The notes beneath the pieces are model-generated. The model made no database searches. It saw only the letters and a program-made list of their open reading frames with translations, and had not been told where the DNA came from. From contig NZ_BLAW01000001.1 in assembly GCF_009617895.1 (NCBI RefSeq), forward strand, positions 3,773,001 through 3,837,000: 64,000 nt of DNA, read 5' to 3'. The translations under genes and the position numbers were made by a program. The number at the start of each line of letters is the position of its first letter. Position 1 is the stretch's first letter. Shown here piece after piece: positions 18,269 through 27,505 of the stretch. This DNA is from Prolixibacter sp. SD074. Its GTDB lineage: Bacteria; Bacteroidota; Bacteroidia; Bacteroidales; Prolixibacteraceae.

Positions 18269-18478
18269 CTATCTAATTACGACTTTGTTGGTAAAGTGGC
18301 TGGTCTCAAAGTCGAAATGAAGAAAATAGATGCCTTTTTTGAGGTTTTTCATTTTATTCTCTTCCGGAGCGTGGCCCCGTTCCAAATTTCTTGTGGAAAT
18401 CTTTTTCAGGAATAGAACTTCGCCATCGATGTTAAGCATTTTGACTTTCATGAGCGAACGGTTTTGGGCGGTTAATTA
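18269..18478 (-). pseudogene. Orphan T9SS C-terminal sorting domain fragment
   Basis: The frame encodes about 68 residues with no signal peptide: VKMLNIDGEVLFLKKIS, then LKKGIYFLHFDFETSHFTNKVVIR (the end reads GIYFLHF and KVVIR). This is the last half of a type A T9SS sorting domain, which ends a much larger secreted protein. An in-frame TAA lies just upstream, about eight codons before the first ATG at 18451, and no passenger domain is found further upstream. It is followed by a terminator. It is best read as the 3' relic of a lost T9SS cargo gene. The 18045-18268 and 18479-18698 stretches hold nothing else I can recognise. Confidence 0.55.
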
Positions 18479-18698
18479 ATCGTTTTGGATGACTCGCTGT
18501 GATAAATTAAAAGTATTGCATTGAAATGGCCAACTTTTTTTGACGAACGGTCGATTTTTAGTGGTGAATGTTCAATTTCGTGTGGCGAATGGAAAATTGG
18601 CACATGGTTATTGTTGAAAGTACAATACGGGAAAATTGTTAAATTGAGGGTGAAATTTCAAGTAAAACGGATGAGGAAATTATGGGAGAATGAAATAT

Positions 18699-18733
18699 AA
18701 AAAACCGGCTTCCGAATATTCAGAAGCCGGTTT
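18699..18733 (-). terminator. Intrinsic terminator of tRNA-His
   Basis: AAACCGGCTTC and GAAGCCGGTTT pair around a ten-base loop (itself containing GAATATTC). On the minus strand it is followed by a T-rich tract and it begins four bases past the tRNA CCA end. Confidence 0.8.
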
Positions 18734-18736
18734 GAG

Positions 18737-18814
18737 TGGGGTGGAAGATGGGACTTGAACCCACGACCCCTGGAACCACAATCCAGTGCTCTAACCAACT
18801 GAGCTACATCCACC
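18737..18814 (-). tRNA. tRNA-His (anticodon GTG)
   Basis: On the minus strand the sequence folds as a cloverleaf: acceptor GTGGATG, D arm GTAGCTCAGTTGGTTAGAGC, anticodon arm CTGGA-TTGTGGT-TCCAG with anticodon GTG, T arm with GGTTCAAGTCC, and encoded CCA. An extra G at the 5' end (18814) can pair with the C discriminator base, the hallmark of histidine tRNA. One T-T mismatch is present in the acceptor stem. Confidence 0.96.
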
Positions 18815-19044
18815 ATTTTTCGCGATTGCGGATGCAAATATAGATAATGTTTTTTGATTGCTGCAAATCATCAGAAAAAAAATATTGGGGAAAATCAAAC
18901 TTTCCATTTCATTGCTTTATCAAATAAACCAAGGCCGGCAGAATGTTTCTAGTAAGCGAAAGTGGTTTGTTGATAAAGTCAATTTTTCATCCGGCAGAGA
19001 ATCATTAAGTTTGATCTTTCAGGTAAGCAATAAGAATTTAGATT

Positions 19045-20361
19045 TTGACTTTGAAAGAGAATTGGGATAGCGAAAAATCGTTGCAGGTTTTTCAATTGCT
19101 CCGTTTCGGAATGTTGGTTCTGATCGGGATTTTGTTGACACATTCGAAGCTGAGTGTATCGGAAATCGGGCAATACGAATCGTTCCTCTTTTGGGCAGGG
19201 ATGGCCAGTTTTTTCTGGTTAAACGGGTTAATACAGGGAGCGCTACCGATGGCCGGATCAGAAGAAAAGGAGGCAGTCGGAAGGCAAAAATCTCCATTCC
19301 TTTTTACCGTGTTCTTTGTCCTTTTGGTATTCTCGACTTTTACCGCTCTTATGTTTACAGTATTGTACCAAGCCGGCCTTCTTTCATTTTTACGTGGTCA
19401 TGCCTTGTATTGGTTTCTTCTTTTTGTTGTCTTCGGGATACCGGCAAACCTGACCGTTTATATCTATTTGCTCGATAACCGTCCGGGTGGAATGCTGCGA
19501 TACGGATTCGGTATTTTCGGGCTACAGCTTATGTTAATTTTGATCGCTTTAGTATCGGGAGAAGGTATTGAAATAATATTGAAGATACTTGCCCTGGTTG
19601 CATTGCTTCAGTTCTCGTGGCTGGTCAGATTGGTTCTTCGTTATTCGTCCGTTATATTCTCAAGAGAGCTTGCCCGAAAACTTTTGATCCGTTCATGGCC
19701 ACTCATTTTAGCTACGTTACTAAGCGGTTCGGCACAATATATCGATGGTTGGCTGGTGACCCTTCGTTTTGGTTCGGCTACATTCGCCATTTTCCGTTTT
19801 GGTGCACGCGAACTTCCGTTGGTTGTGCTTATCGCCAATGCCTTTAGCAATGCGATGTTGCCCAAATTGGGCAAGCCAGCTGGCTTGTCATTGCATCTTG
19901 ATGAAATCAAAGTGCGTTCGGCAAAGATGATGAACTGGATGTTTCCACTGTCGGCTTTGTTAATGATACTTTCGCCCTGGATTTTTCCACTTATTTTTAA
20001 TCCGGCTTTCGCCGAATCGGCTTCTATTTTCAATATTTACCTGTTGCTGATTATTCCACGATTAGTTTTTCCACAAACCATCCTGAACGGAATTGGGAAA
20101 ACGACAATCATCAGTAGGGCAGCTGTGTATGAAATTCTTATCAATGTAGGGTTGAGCATTTTATTGTCATTTCCTTTTGGATTGGAAGGGGTTGCCTTGG
20201 CCACGGTCATCGCATATCTCTTCGAAAAATGCTATCTTGCTTACTGGCTGTACCGTCTCGAAGGAATAACGGTGACAGCTTATAACGACTGGAAGAGACA
20301 CCTGCTGTTTTCGGCAGGAATATTAACTTTGTTCCTTATGATTGAAATTGTCATAAATTGA
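19045..20361 (+). CDS. Oligosaccharide flippase / polysaccharide biosynthesis membrane protein
   Basis: The 438-residue protein is almost entirely hydrophobic helices (about 12), starting with LLRFGMLVLIGILLTHSKLS, and fits the MOP superfamily of Wzx-like lipid-linked oligosaccharide flippases. The central QYIDGWLVTLRFGSATFAIF and the FSNAMLPKLGK loop agree with that family. The start is uncertain: the frame opens with TTG at 19045, another TTG lies at 19051, and the first ATG only at residue 23, inside the first helix. There are no glycosyltransferase neighbours, so the substrate is unknown. It is closely followed by the gene at 20366. Confidence 0.8.
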   Translation: MTLKENWDSEKSLQVFQLLRFGMLVLIGILLTHSKLSVSEIGQYESFLFWAGMASFFWLNGLIQGALPMAGSEEKEAVGRQKSPFLFTVFFVLLVFSTFTALMFTVLYQAGLLSFLRGHALYWFLLFVVFGIPANLTVYIYLLDNRPGGMLRYGFGIFGLQLMLILIALVSGEGIEIILKILALVALLQFSWLVRLVLRYSSVIFSRELARKLLIRSWPLILATLLSGSAQYIDGWLVTLRFGSATFAIFRFGARELPLVVLIANAFSNAMLPKLGKPAGLSLHLDEIKVRSAKMMNWMFPLSALLMILSPWIFPLIFNPAFAESASIFNIYLLLIIPRLVFPQTILNGIGKTTIISRAAVYEILINVGLSILLSFPFGLEGVALATVIAYLFEKCYLAYWLYRLEGITVTAYNDWKRHLLFSAGILTLFLMIEIVIN

Positions 20362-20365
20362 AAAA

Positions 20366-21076
20366 ATGGAATACCTGCTTGATAATCGACAAATCGAAAA
20401 TACCTACCAGGAAATTATCCGGAGGATATGGCCAATTAAGAATGGCGCGGTTGCCGAAATGATGACCAAAAGAGGACTGGAATACAAGGTCAATCTCGGC
20501 GCTTCGATTGTTTCATTGCGGCTGTTGGCGGAGAATTACTCCAAAAATCATTTGCTGGCCCTGAAGTTATGGAACAAGCAGTGGCGGGAGACCATGATTC
20601 TGGCTACCATGCTGGACGAACCTTCTCAGGTTACCGAAGAACAAATTGATTACTGGGTAAAAAGTCTTCCAACCATCGAAATGGCGGAGCAAGCTTCTAT
20701 GAATCTGTTCGTATTTACTCCTTTCGCTTTTCAAAAAGCGAGGGAGTGGTGTCTGGAGAAAAAGAACCTGGTAAAAATGACAGGTTTGTTAATGATGGGG
20801 CGTCTGGCGCTGATGGATAAAACCACGGGAGACGAAGCTTTCGAGTCATTTTTTGAAGTATTGCCACCGCTCTCCAAAGACCCGGAATTGTCCAGCATTT
20901 TTATCCGGTCGTTTACACATATCGGTCGCAGAAATATCAGTTTGAACAAACTGGCTATCATGTTTGCGCGTACATTACAAACCATCGGTTCGCCGGTGTC
21001 GCAAATGGTGGCCGGAGAGATTATTGAAGAACTGGAATCCGATTATATCCGGGAAATGCTGGACGAAAAAGCGTGA
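20366..21076 (+). CDS. AlkD-like DNA alkylation repair (HEAT-repeat) protein
   Basis: The 236-residue all-helical protein resembles the AlkC/AlkD family of DNA glycosylases, made of HEAT-like repeats that bind alkylated DNA. Segments such as LLALKLWNKQWRETMILATML and EMAEQASMNLFVFTPFAFQK resemble family repeats with the D/W-rich positions around DNA. I could not verify every catalytic position, so a HEAT-repeat protein of other function remains possible. It starts four bases after the flippase gene. Confidence 0.65.
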   Translation: MEYLLDNRQIENTYQEIIRRIWPIKNGAVAEMMTKRGLEYKVNLGASIVSLRLLAENYSKNHLLALKLWNKQWRETMILATMLDEPSQVTEEQIDYWVKSLPTIEMAEQASMNLFVFTPFAFQKAREWCLEKKNLVKMTGLLMMGRLALMDKTTGDEAFESFFEVLPPLSKDPELSSIFIRSFTHIGRRNISLNKLAIMFARTLQTIGSPVSQMVAGEIIEELESDYIREMLDEKA

Positions 21077-21173
21077 ACGATTCAGGGAGTTGGTTCAGGT
21101 AAAATCAAAATATTGAAACTGACAATTTCAATTTTTACTCTAATTTAGCAGATAAAATACCAAGTCAAGAAAT

Positions 21174-22409
21174 ATGCAAATCAGGGAAGTAAACGATAAA
21201 CAAACACGCAAGCTTTTTCACAAGGTAGCGCACGAGGTGTATCGTGGCGACACAAATTGGACGCCTCCGTTGGAAGCTATGATTGACAATACGTTCGATC
21301 CGCAGAAAAACGTTTTCTACAAAAACGGCGATGGTACCCGATGGGTTTTGACGGATGACGATGGTAGATTGCTGGGGAGGGTAGGGGCTTTCATCAATGG
21401 AAACAAAGCCTATACTTTTCAGCAGCCAACAGGAGGAATGGGATATTTCGAGTGTGTGGAGAATCAGGAAGCTGCGTTTTTATTGTTCGACACGGCAAAA
21501 AACTGGCTCAAGGAACGCGGTATGGAAGCAATGGACGGGCCAGTCAATTTTGGTGAGAACCTGTTAAACTGGGGGTTGTTGGTTGACGGTTTTGTGCCGC
21601 AGGCTTTTGGAATGCCCTATCACAGGCCTTACTACCGCGATCTTTTTGATGCATACGGATTTAAAGTTTATTTTGAGCAATACAGTTACCATCTCGATCA
21701 TAAAAAGCCTTTTCCCGAACGATTTTGGAAAATTGCTGGTTGGGTAGCGCAAAAGCCCAATTATCACTTCGAACATGTTCGGTTTAGCAATATTGAAAAA
21801 TATATTCAGGATTTTACCAAGATCTATGATCAGGCGTGGGCGCACCACGATAATCATCAATCGGTTGATTTGGATGATGTCCGGGGAATGGTTCGTCTGG
21901 CTAAATTTATTGCTGATGAAGAATTTCTTTGGTTTGCCTATCACAACGATGAGCCGGTAGCTTTCTTCGGGATGATTCCTGATTGGAACCAGGTTCTCAT
22001 CAAGCTCGACGGCAAAGTCAATTTGAAAAATGTGCTGAAATTCTGGTACTATAAAAAGAAGAGAACGATAACCCGTACCCGGATTCTTATCATGGGCGTT
22101 GTTCCGAAGTTCCAGGGTTCCGGTTTGGAGTCAGCCATCTTCTGGCACCTCGACAAAGTGATGAAGCGGAAGTATTGGTACAATGAAATTGAAATGTCGT
22201 GGGTCGGCGATTTCAATCCGAAAATGGTGGCCATGTATAAATCGGTTGGTGGTGTTCATGCCAAAACGCATTATACGATGCGTTACCTGTTCGACCCGGA
22301 CCAGCCGTTTGAGCGTGCACCCAAATTGATGAAAGATGTACGTCTTTTACGCGAAGAACGCAAAAACAAAGAGAAAAACGAAGCAACTGGACCCAAGAAA
22401 AAAGGTTGA
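21174..22409 (+). CDS. GNAT-like acetyltransferase, large form
   Basis: The 411-residue protein belongs to a family common in Bacteroidota that carries a GNAT-like fold. A first domain (about residues 1-150) begins with MQIREVNDKQTRKLF and contains a DGPVNFGENLLNWGLLVDGF loop; the second (about 190-370) has an acetyl-CoA-binding-like loop VVPKFQGSGLESAIFWHL followed by YNEIEMSWVGDFN and a FDP element. The acyl acceptor is unknown. A lysine-rich tail (about 385-411) closes it. It appears monocistronic. Confidence 0.7.
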   Translation: MQIREVNDKQTRKLFHKVAHEVYRGDTNWTPPLEAMIDNTFDPQKNVFYKNGDGTRWVLTDDDGRLLGRVGAFINGNKAYTFQQPTGGMGYFECVENQEAAFLLFDTAKNWLKERGMEAMDGPVNFGENLLNWGLLVDGFVPQAFGMPYHRPYYRDLFDAYGFKVYFEQYSYHLDHKKPFPERFWKIAGWVAQKPNYHFEHVRFSNIEKYIQDFTKIYDQAWAHHDNHQSVDLDDVRGMVRLAKFIADEEFLWFAYHNDEPVAFFGMIPDWNQVLIKLDGKVNLKNVLKFWYYKKKRTITRTRILIMGVVPKFQGSGLESAIFWHLDKVMKRKYWYNEIEMSWVGDFNPKMVAMYKSVGGVHAKTHYTMRYLFDPDQPFERAPKLMKDVRLLREERKNKEKNEATGPKKKG

Positions 22410-22459
22410 TTTCAGTTCAGTTTCAGGATATTATTTAGACAAATCTTTTGTTGAATTCT

Positions 22460-22490
22460 TTTGCAGATTTCTTAAGTATATATATCTTTG
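22460..22490 (+). promoter_or_regulatory. Bacteroidota-type promoter of rpmE2
   Basis: TTTG at 22460-22463 and TATCTTTG at 22483-22490 are separated by 19 bases, an almost ideal match to the Bacteroidota primary promoter. The predicted transcript start is near 22497, about 47 bases ahead of the rpmE2 start codon. Confidence 0.75.
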
Positions 22491-22543
22491 CAAACCGTTT
22501 GGAAAAGTAAGAAATTCAGAATAAGATATTAAACGAGGAAAAA

Positions 22544-22807
22544 ATGAAAAAGGGAATACATCCGGAAAATTATCGAATGGTGGTCTTCAGGGATATGTCC
22601 AACGGACATACATTTATCACCAAATCGGCTGCCCCTTCACGGGAAAATGTTGAAATTGATGGTGTTGAGTATCCGCTGATTAAACTGGAAATCTCAAGTA
22701 CCTCTCACCCTTTCTATACTGGTAAGATGAAATTGGTTGACACAGCTGGCCGTGTTGACAAGTTCATGAACCGTTACCAGAAACACATGGACAATAGAAA
22801 AAAGTAA
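22544..22807 (+). CDS. rpmE2: 50S ribosomal protein L31 type B
   Basis: The 87-residue protein reads [18 protein letters not shown]...FITKSAAPS and ends with [20 protein letters not shown], the pattern of L31. It has no cysteine cluster, so it is the zinc-independent type B form. It sits on the large ribosomal subunit and contributes to bridge B1b. It has its own promoter and a strong terminator. Confidence 0.95.
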   Translation: MKKGIHPENYRMVVFRDMSNGHTFITKSAAPSRENVEIDGVEYPLIKLEISSTSHPFYTGKMKLVDTAGRVDKFMNRYQKHMDNRKK

Positions 22808-22828
22808 TCGACTTTTAGTATATGAAGG

Positions 22829-22857
22829 AAGCCCCGTAATCATTACGGGGCTTTTTT
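22829..22857 (+). terminator. Intrinsic terminator of rpmE2
   Basis: GCCCCGTAAT (22831-22840) pairs with ATTACGGGGC (22842-22851) and is followed by T6 on the plus strand. Confidence 0.9.
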
Positions 22858-22917
22858 GGTGTTAGACATTCGGTGGGCCGGCAGTAATTAAAACACGTGA
22901 TTTTGGCATAGGAATTG

Positions 22918-22935
22918 ACCTGTTAACCCACAGGT
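22918..22935. promoter_or_regulatory. Inverted repeat just upstream of lon
   Basis: ACCTGT (22918-22923), spacer TAACCC, ACAGGT (22930-22935) forms a perfect six-base dyad ending seven bases before the lon start codon. A weak -7-like TGATTTTG at 22898-22905 precedes it. It could be an operator or a leader hairpin affecting initiation; no known factor is recognised. Confidence 0.3.
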
Positions 22936-22942
22936 TGTGGAA

Positions 22943-25432
22943 ATGAAAAACAACGACAAAATGTCATTAGAGAGAACATGCATGGAACGAGATAATCAAA
23001 AACATAAGTTCGTATTTAGCAGTTTGATGGAGGACCCCGGGGAATTTATTCCGATTATTGCTGATGGCGACGAGTCAGATTTTAAATCGGTTGAAGTGCC
23101 GGAAAGTCTGCCAGTATTGCCGCTTCGGAATGCTGTTTTGTTTCCCGGTGTGGTGATGCCGATAACCGTGGGCCGACAAAAATCGCTGAAGCTCATCCGC
23201 GATGTGTATGCCGGTGATAAATTGCTGGGAACGGTTACCCAGAAGGATGGTAAAGTTGAAGAGCCGCAGACAGAAGATCTTTTCCCGGTTGGAACAATGG
23301 CCGAAATCCTGAAAATATTGGAAATGCCTGATGGTACGACTTCCATGATTATTCAGGGAAAGCGGAGAATTAAGATTGCAGGAATAACAGAACAGCTGCC
23401 TTACATGAAGGCGCTTGTTCACCCTTACGACGAATATGAGCAGAACAGCGAAGGCTCAGAATTTAGTGTAGTGATAGAATCATTAAAGGATTTGTCACTC
23501 AAGTTGATGAAATATACCGGTAATGTTCCGCCGGAAGCGCAGTTTGCCATCAAGAACATCGAGAGTCCGACTTTCCTCATCAACTTCATTTGTAACAATG
23601 TTGAGCTTGAAACACACGAGAAACAAGAGTTGCTGGAAGAAAACGATATTCGCAGCCGCGGAAGCCAGCTGATGGGATTTCTTGTTCGTGAGGTCCAGGT
23701 GATGGAGTTGAAAAAAGATATCCAGCGCAAAGTAAAGGTCGACTTGGATCAGCAGCAGCGTGAATATCTTCTTAACCAGCAAATAAAAACTATTCAGGAT
23801 GAACTTGGCGGAAATCCCATTGAGAAGGAGATTGAGGAGCTGAAGAAACGGGGCGCCGAAATGAAGTGGGATGAAGAGATGGCAGGCTTTTTCAATAAGG
23901 AAGTGGAAAAGCTGACCCGGATGAACCCCGCTGCCGGAGAATATTCCATCCAGGTGGGCTATCTTGAAACCTTGCTTGATCTTCCGTGGAATGAATACAC
24001 TGAAGATAATTTCGATTTGCATCATGCCGAAAAAGTGCTGGATGATGACCATTATGGTTTGGAGAAAGTGAAGGAGCGTATCCTGGAGCATTTGGCGGTA
24101 CTAAAGTTAAAGGGCGATATGAAGTCACCCATTCTCTGTTTGTACGGACCTCCCGGAGTGGGTAAAACTTCACTGGGTAAATCCATCGCCCGGTCGCTGG
24201 GAAGAAAATACATCCGGATGAGCCTGGGCGGTCTGCACGATGAGGCGGAGATTCGCGGACACCGAAAAACGTATATTGGCGCAATGCCAGGCCGTATTAT
24301 CCAGAATCTGAAAAGGGCGGGTTCTGCCAATCCAGTTTTTATCCTTGACGAGATCGATAAGGTCTCACAGGATTTTCATGGCGATCCGGCTTCAGCACTG
24401 CTGGAGGTGTTGGATCCCGAACAGAATTCGGAATTTCACGATAACTACCTGGATGTCGACTTCGACCTTTCGCGTGTTATGTTTATTGCTACCGCGAATA
24501 CATTGAGCACGATACAACCGGCACTTCGCGACCGGATGGAATTGATAGATGTAAGTGGTTACCTGGTTGAGGAGAAGACTGAAATTGCCAAGCGGCACCT
24601 TGTTCCCCGTCAGTTGAAGAATCATGGAATGGCCAAGGGAAGCCTGACTTTCCCCAAAGAAGTTTTGGTCCGCATCATCGAGAATTATACACGCGAGTCG
24701 GGCGTTCGTGAACTCGATAAGCAATTGGCCAAGGTGGTTCGTCGTGTAGCACGGAAAATAGCTTTTGGCGAGAAATATAACAAGAAACTCAAAGTTGAGG
24801 ATGTCAAGGAATACCTGGGCGTTCCGATTTATGTCCGTGAGACTTACGAAGGGAATGAGTTTGCCGGTGTGGTAACTGGTTTGGCCTGGACCGCTGTTGG
24901 TGGAGAAATTCTCTATGTTGAAACCAGTCTAAGTAAAGGGAAAGGCCGTTTCACGTTAACCGGAAATCTCGGTGAGGTGATGAAGGAGTCGGCTACCATT
25001 GCGCTGGAATATCTTCGTTCCCACGCTCCGGATCTAGGCCTGACTTCACAGTCATTTGAAAAATGGGATGTCCATGTTCACGTTCCGGAAGGCGCCATTC
25101 CTAAAGATGGGCCATCGGCCGGAATCACCATGGCCACTTCGTTGGCTTCGGCATTTACACAACGGAAAGTAAAACGTAACCTGGCGATGACCGGAGAGAT
25201 TACCTTACGGGGAAAAGTATTGCCGGTAGGAGGAATAAAGGAAAAAATACTGGCGGCCAAAAGGGCGGGTATAAAGGAGATTATTATTTCGCGGCAGAAT
25301 GAAAAGGATCTGGAAGAGATTAAACCCATTTACATTAAGGGATTAAAATTTCATTTTGTTGAAACGGTAATGGATGTTCTGGAAATTGCCTTGCTGAAAC
25401 AAAAGGTAAATAGTCCATTAAGGATTAGATAG
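22943..25432 (+). CDS. lon: ATP-dependent protease Lon
   Basis: The roughly 829-residue protease has the N-terminal substrate-binding LON domain ([20 protein letters not shown], about residues 40-240), a coiled segment, the AAA+ module with Walker [16 protein letters not shown] and Walker [11 protein letters not shown], and the C-terminal S16 protease domain with catalytic Ser in [12 protein letters not shown] and the Lys in [14 protein letters not shown]. It degrades misfolded and regulatory proteins in the cytoplasm. A GTG at 22937 is in frame just upstream, and ATGs at 22961 and 22982 are alternatives; I chose the ATG at 22943. It is monocistronic. Confidence 0.95.
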   Translation: MKNNDKMSLERTCMERDNQKHKFVFSSLMEDPGEFIPIIADGDESDFKSVEVPESLPVLPLRNAVLFPGVVMPITVGRQKSLKLIRDVYAGDKLLGTVTQKDGKVEEPQTEDLFPVGTMAEILKILEMPDGTTSMIIQGKRRIKIAGITEQLPYMKALVHPYDEYEQNSEGSEFSVVIESLKDLSLKLMKYTGNVPPEAQFAIKNIESPTFLINFICNNVELETHEKQELLEENDIRSRGSQLMGFLVREVQVMELKKDIQRKVKVDLDQQQREYLLNQQIKTIQDELGGNPIEKEIEELKKRGAEMKWDEEMAGFFNKEVEKLTRMNPAAGEYSIQVGYLETLLDLPWNEYTEDNFDLHHAEKVLDDDHYGLEKVKERILEHLAVLKLKGDMKSPILCLYGPPGVGKTSLGKSIARSLGRKYIRMSLGGLHDEAEIRGHRKTYIGAMPGRIIQNLKRAGSANPVFILDEIDKVSQDFHGDPASALLEVLDPEQNSEFHDNYLDVDFDLSRVMFIATANTLSTIQPALRDRMELIDVSGYLVEEKTEIAKRHLVPRQLKNHGMAKGSLTFPKEVLVRIIENYTRESGVRELDKQLAKVVRRVARKIAFGEKYNKKLKVEDVKEYLGVPIYVRETYEGNEFAGVVTGLAWTAVGGEILYVETSLSKGKGRFTLTGNLGEVMKESATIALEYLRSHAPDLGLTSQSFEKWDVHVHVPEGAIPKDGPSAGITMATSLASAFTQRKVKRNLAMTGEITLRGKVLPVGGIKEKILAAKRAGIKEIIISRQNEKDLEEIKPIYIKGLKFHFVETVMDVLEIALLKQKVNSPLRIR

Positions 25433-25475
25433 TGAGAACAGGAAATCGACACCTGTTATTCTTGTTTGAAAACAG

Positions 25476-25510
25476 AAAAGGAACTGTACCAACCGGGCAG
25501 TTCCTTTTTT
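25476..25510 (+). terminator. Intrinsic terminator of lon
   Basis: AAGGAACTG pairs with CAGTTCCTT around an eleven-base loop and is followed by a T tract, 45 bases past the lon stop. Confidence 0.85.
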
Positions 25511-25631
25511 ATGCCTGATGAGGCGGTCCAGGCAATTCCCCTGGCAAAATACAAATGAAGAGGATAAATCCGCTAACAGATGTTAAACGAGGAACTAATT
25601 TGTATTTTTGTTTATCTGAAATGCTAAATTT

Positions 25632-26744
25632 ATGAACCAGCGCACCCGCAATGTCATCCTGTTTGTCGGGATTAGTATCCTGATATTTCTGTTATTTTAT
25701 TTCAGAAATATTGTAGCTTATATCCTCATTGCCGGGGTGCTTTCGCTTATTGGAAGACCAATAATGAAGGGAATCCAGCGCATTCCGTTTGGGAAAAAGC
25801 ATCTCGGGAAAATTTCCAGTGCCCTGATTACACTACTGCTTATGTTGGCGGTAACCATTGGTTTTTTAGCTGCATTAATTCCACTGGTAGCGATGGAAAT
25901 AAAGGATTTATCTGCCATTGATATTACCTCGGTGATGGATTATCTAGATGTGGCTTTCACCCATTTGTCTAATAAAATACCACATTTTATTAGATACAGC
26001 GGCGCCGATTCAGGAATGCAGGATTATATTCAGGGAGAGCTGGCAAATATGCTGAACTTCGGGCAGGTGACCAACCTGTTCTCCTCTGTAGCCGGGACAT
26101 TAGGAAATCTGTTTCTCATGTTTTTTTCCGTGTCTTTTATTCTGTTTTTCTTTTTAAAAGAAGAACTCTTATTCAGCCACATTATTCTTGTTTTTGTCCC
26201 GCTGAGATATGAGGGAAAAGCCAGGCATGTCATGACCTCCATTAATCATCTTCTGAAGCGATATTTTATTGGAATAATCTTCGAGGTATTAGGCGTTATG
26301 ACATTGGACACCATTGGATTTTCCATTATTGGTCTGGGGTTCAATCACGGATTGGTCGTGGCCGTTTTTGCCGGGGTCATGAATGTTATCCCCTATATTG
26401 GACCATGGATTGGAGGAGCTTTCGGTGTCCTGGTCGCTATTGCAACACACCTCGACGACAGTTTCCCGGATGTGGCTTTACCGCTGATATTGCTGGTGCT
26501 GTTGGTGGTGGTTATTGTTCAGGTAATCGATAACGTGGTATTTCAGCCGGTTATCTATTCCAACAGTGTCAGGGCACATCCGCTGGAGATCTTCCTGGTG
26601 ATACTGATGGCGGGAAGTTTTGCAGGAATTGCCGGAATGATATTGGCTATCCCGGTTTATACCGTTCTTCGCGTTATTGCCCACGAGTTCCTTTCGCAGT
26701 TCCGGTTGGTACGCGAACTTACCTCTAAAATGACAGATGATTAG
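25632..26744 (+). CDS. AI-2E family transporter (PerM-like)
   Basis: The 370-residue membrane protein has about eight helices: two at the N-terminus (RNVILFVGISILIFLLFYF), a soluble loop around residues 85-150, and C-terminal helices with VMNVIPYIGPWIGGAFG, the signature of the AI-2E/PerM family. Members export autoinducer-2, or exchange sodium for protons or lithium; which applies here cannot be told. It has no operon partner. Confidence 0.88.
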   Translation: MNQRTRNVILFVGISILIFLLFYFRNIVAYILIAGVLSLIGRPIMKGIQRIPFGKKHLGKISSALITLLLMLAVTIGFLAALIPLVAMEIKDLSAIDITSVMDYLDVAFTHLSNKIPHFIRYSGADSGMQDYIQGELANMLNFGQVTNLFSSVAGTLGNLFLMFFSVSFILFFFLKEELLFSHIILVFVPLRYEGKARHVMTSINHLLKRYFIGIIFEVLGVMTLDTIGFSIIGLGFNHGLVVAVFAGVMNVIPYIGPWIGGAFGVLVAIATHLDDSFPDVALPLILLVLLVVVIVQVIDNVVFQPVIYSNSVRAHPLEIFLVILMAGSFAGIAGMILAIPVYTVLRVIAHEFLSQFRLVRELTSKMTDD

Positions 26745-27267
26745 TCTTTTCGGTATAAAAGTTAATTTTTATCATGTTTATTATATCTGTAAGATAGATG
26801 TGCTTCTTTCAGTAACAAAGTTCATTACCCTCTTTGGTGCCATCAAAAGGTGTCGTAAAACATGATGGACCGGGAGCGGATATTGTTTCAATGCTTTTAT
26901 CTTAAGCCCCGGTAATCAAATGTTGGCAGACATTGCTGTACCTAAACGGAATATAATGTTACATAATATTCAAATTCCCTATTCAGATTCTTTAAATGAA
27001 ACGGACATGAACTGATTTAATCAAAAGTTCGCCAAAGGCAATGATTAAAAAAAGTTCATGTGAGAGCGAAGCGGTTCCATACGTTCTCAAATTTAGAATT
27101 AAATGATGGACCATAATTATAAATTTTAAACGTATGAAAAACTAATACATTTTAATGTTGAGGATCTTCATTGGTTATGTCTTTATTCAGAATGAAACCA
27201 AGTAAACAACTCCCAATTTCTTTTGTTAAGTGGTTTAGTTGTTTATCGCGCATAATGTTTGCACACA
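26745..27267. other. Long AT-rich intergenic region upstream of the cytochrome bd operon
   Basis: These 523 bases hold no ORF I would support and no RNA I recognise. Near the downstream end TAAACAAC (27203-27210) and GTTGTTTA (27238-27245) form an eight-base inverted repeat with a 27-base spacer, a possible operator for the cyd genes. A TAATGTTTG at 27253-27261 resembles a -7 box but would place the transcript start at the start codon, so I do not call a promoter. The unusual length suggests regulation of the oxidase by oxygen or redox state. Confidence 0.4.
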
Positions 27268-27480
27268 ATGAAAATTTTGAAGAAAATCGCCCACTTTTAT
27301 TATGAAGGCTTCAGGCAGATGACATGGGGGAAAAGTCTCTGGGTAATCATTTTAATAAAACTTTTTGTGATGTTTTTTGTGCTCAAGCTGTTTTTCTTCC
27401 CCGATTTGCTCAAGCAGAATTTTAAGACGGATAAGGAACGGGGAGATTACGTTATTGAGAATCTGACCAATATCAAATAA
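27268..27480 (+). CDS. DUF4492 membrane protein linked to cytochrome bd oxidase
   Basis: The 70-residue protein (start ATG at 27268; a TTG three codons earlier is less likely) has a basic N-terminus with FYYEGFRQMTWGKSLW, one hydrophobic helix (about residues 25-45) and a charged tail. This is the DUF4492 pattern, a small family usually found directly upstream of cydA in Bacteroidota and Campylobacterota. Its location 25 bases before cydA suggests an accessory or assembly role for the oxidase, which is not proven. Confidence 0.85.
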   Translation: MKILKKIAHFYYEGFRQMTWGKSLWVIILIKLFVMFFVLKLFFFPDLLKQNFKTDKERGDYVIENLTNIK

Positions 27481-27505
27481 TCAATTAATCAAATAATCGT
27501 AAAAC

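Noticed and set aside
27253-27261. TAATGTTTG as the cyd promoter
   Set aside because: It has one base too many for TAnnTTTG, no -33 partner at the right distance, and would start transcription at the start codon.
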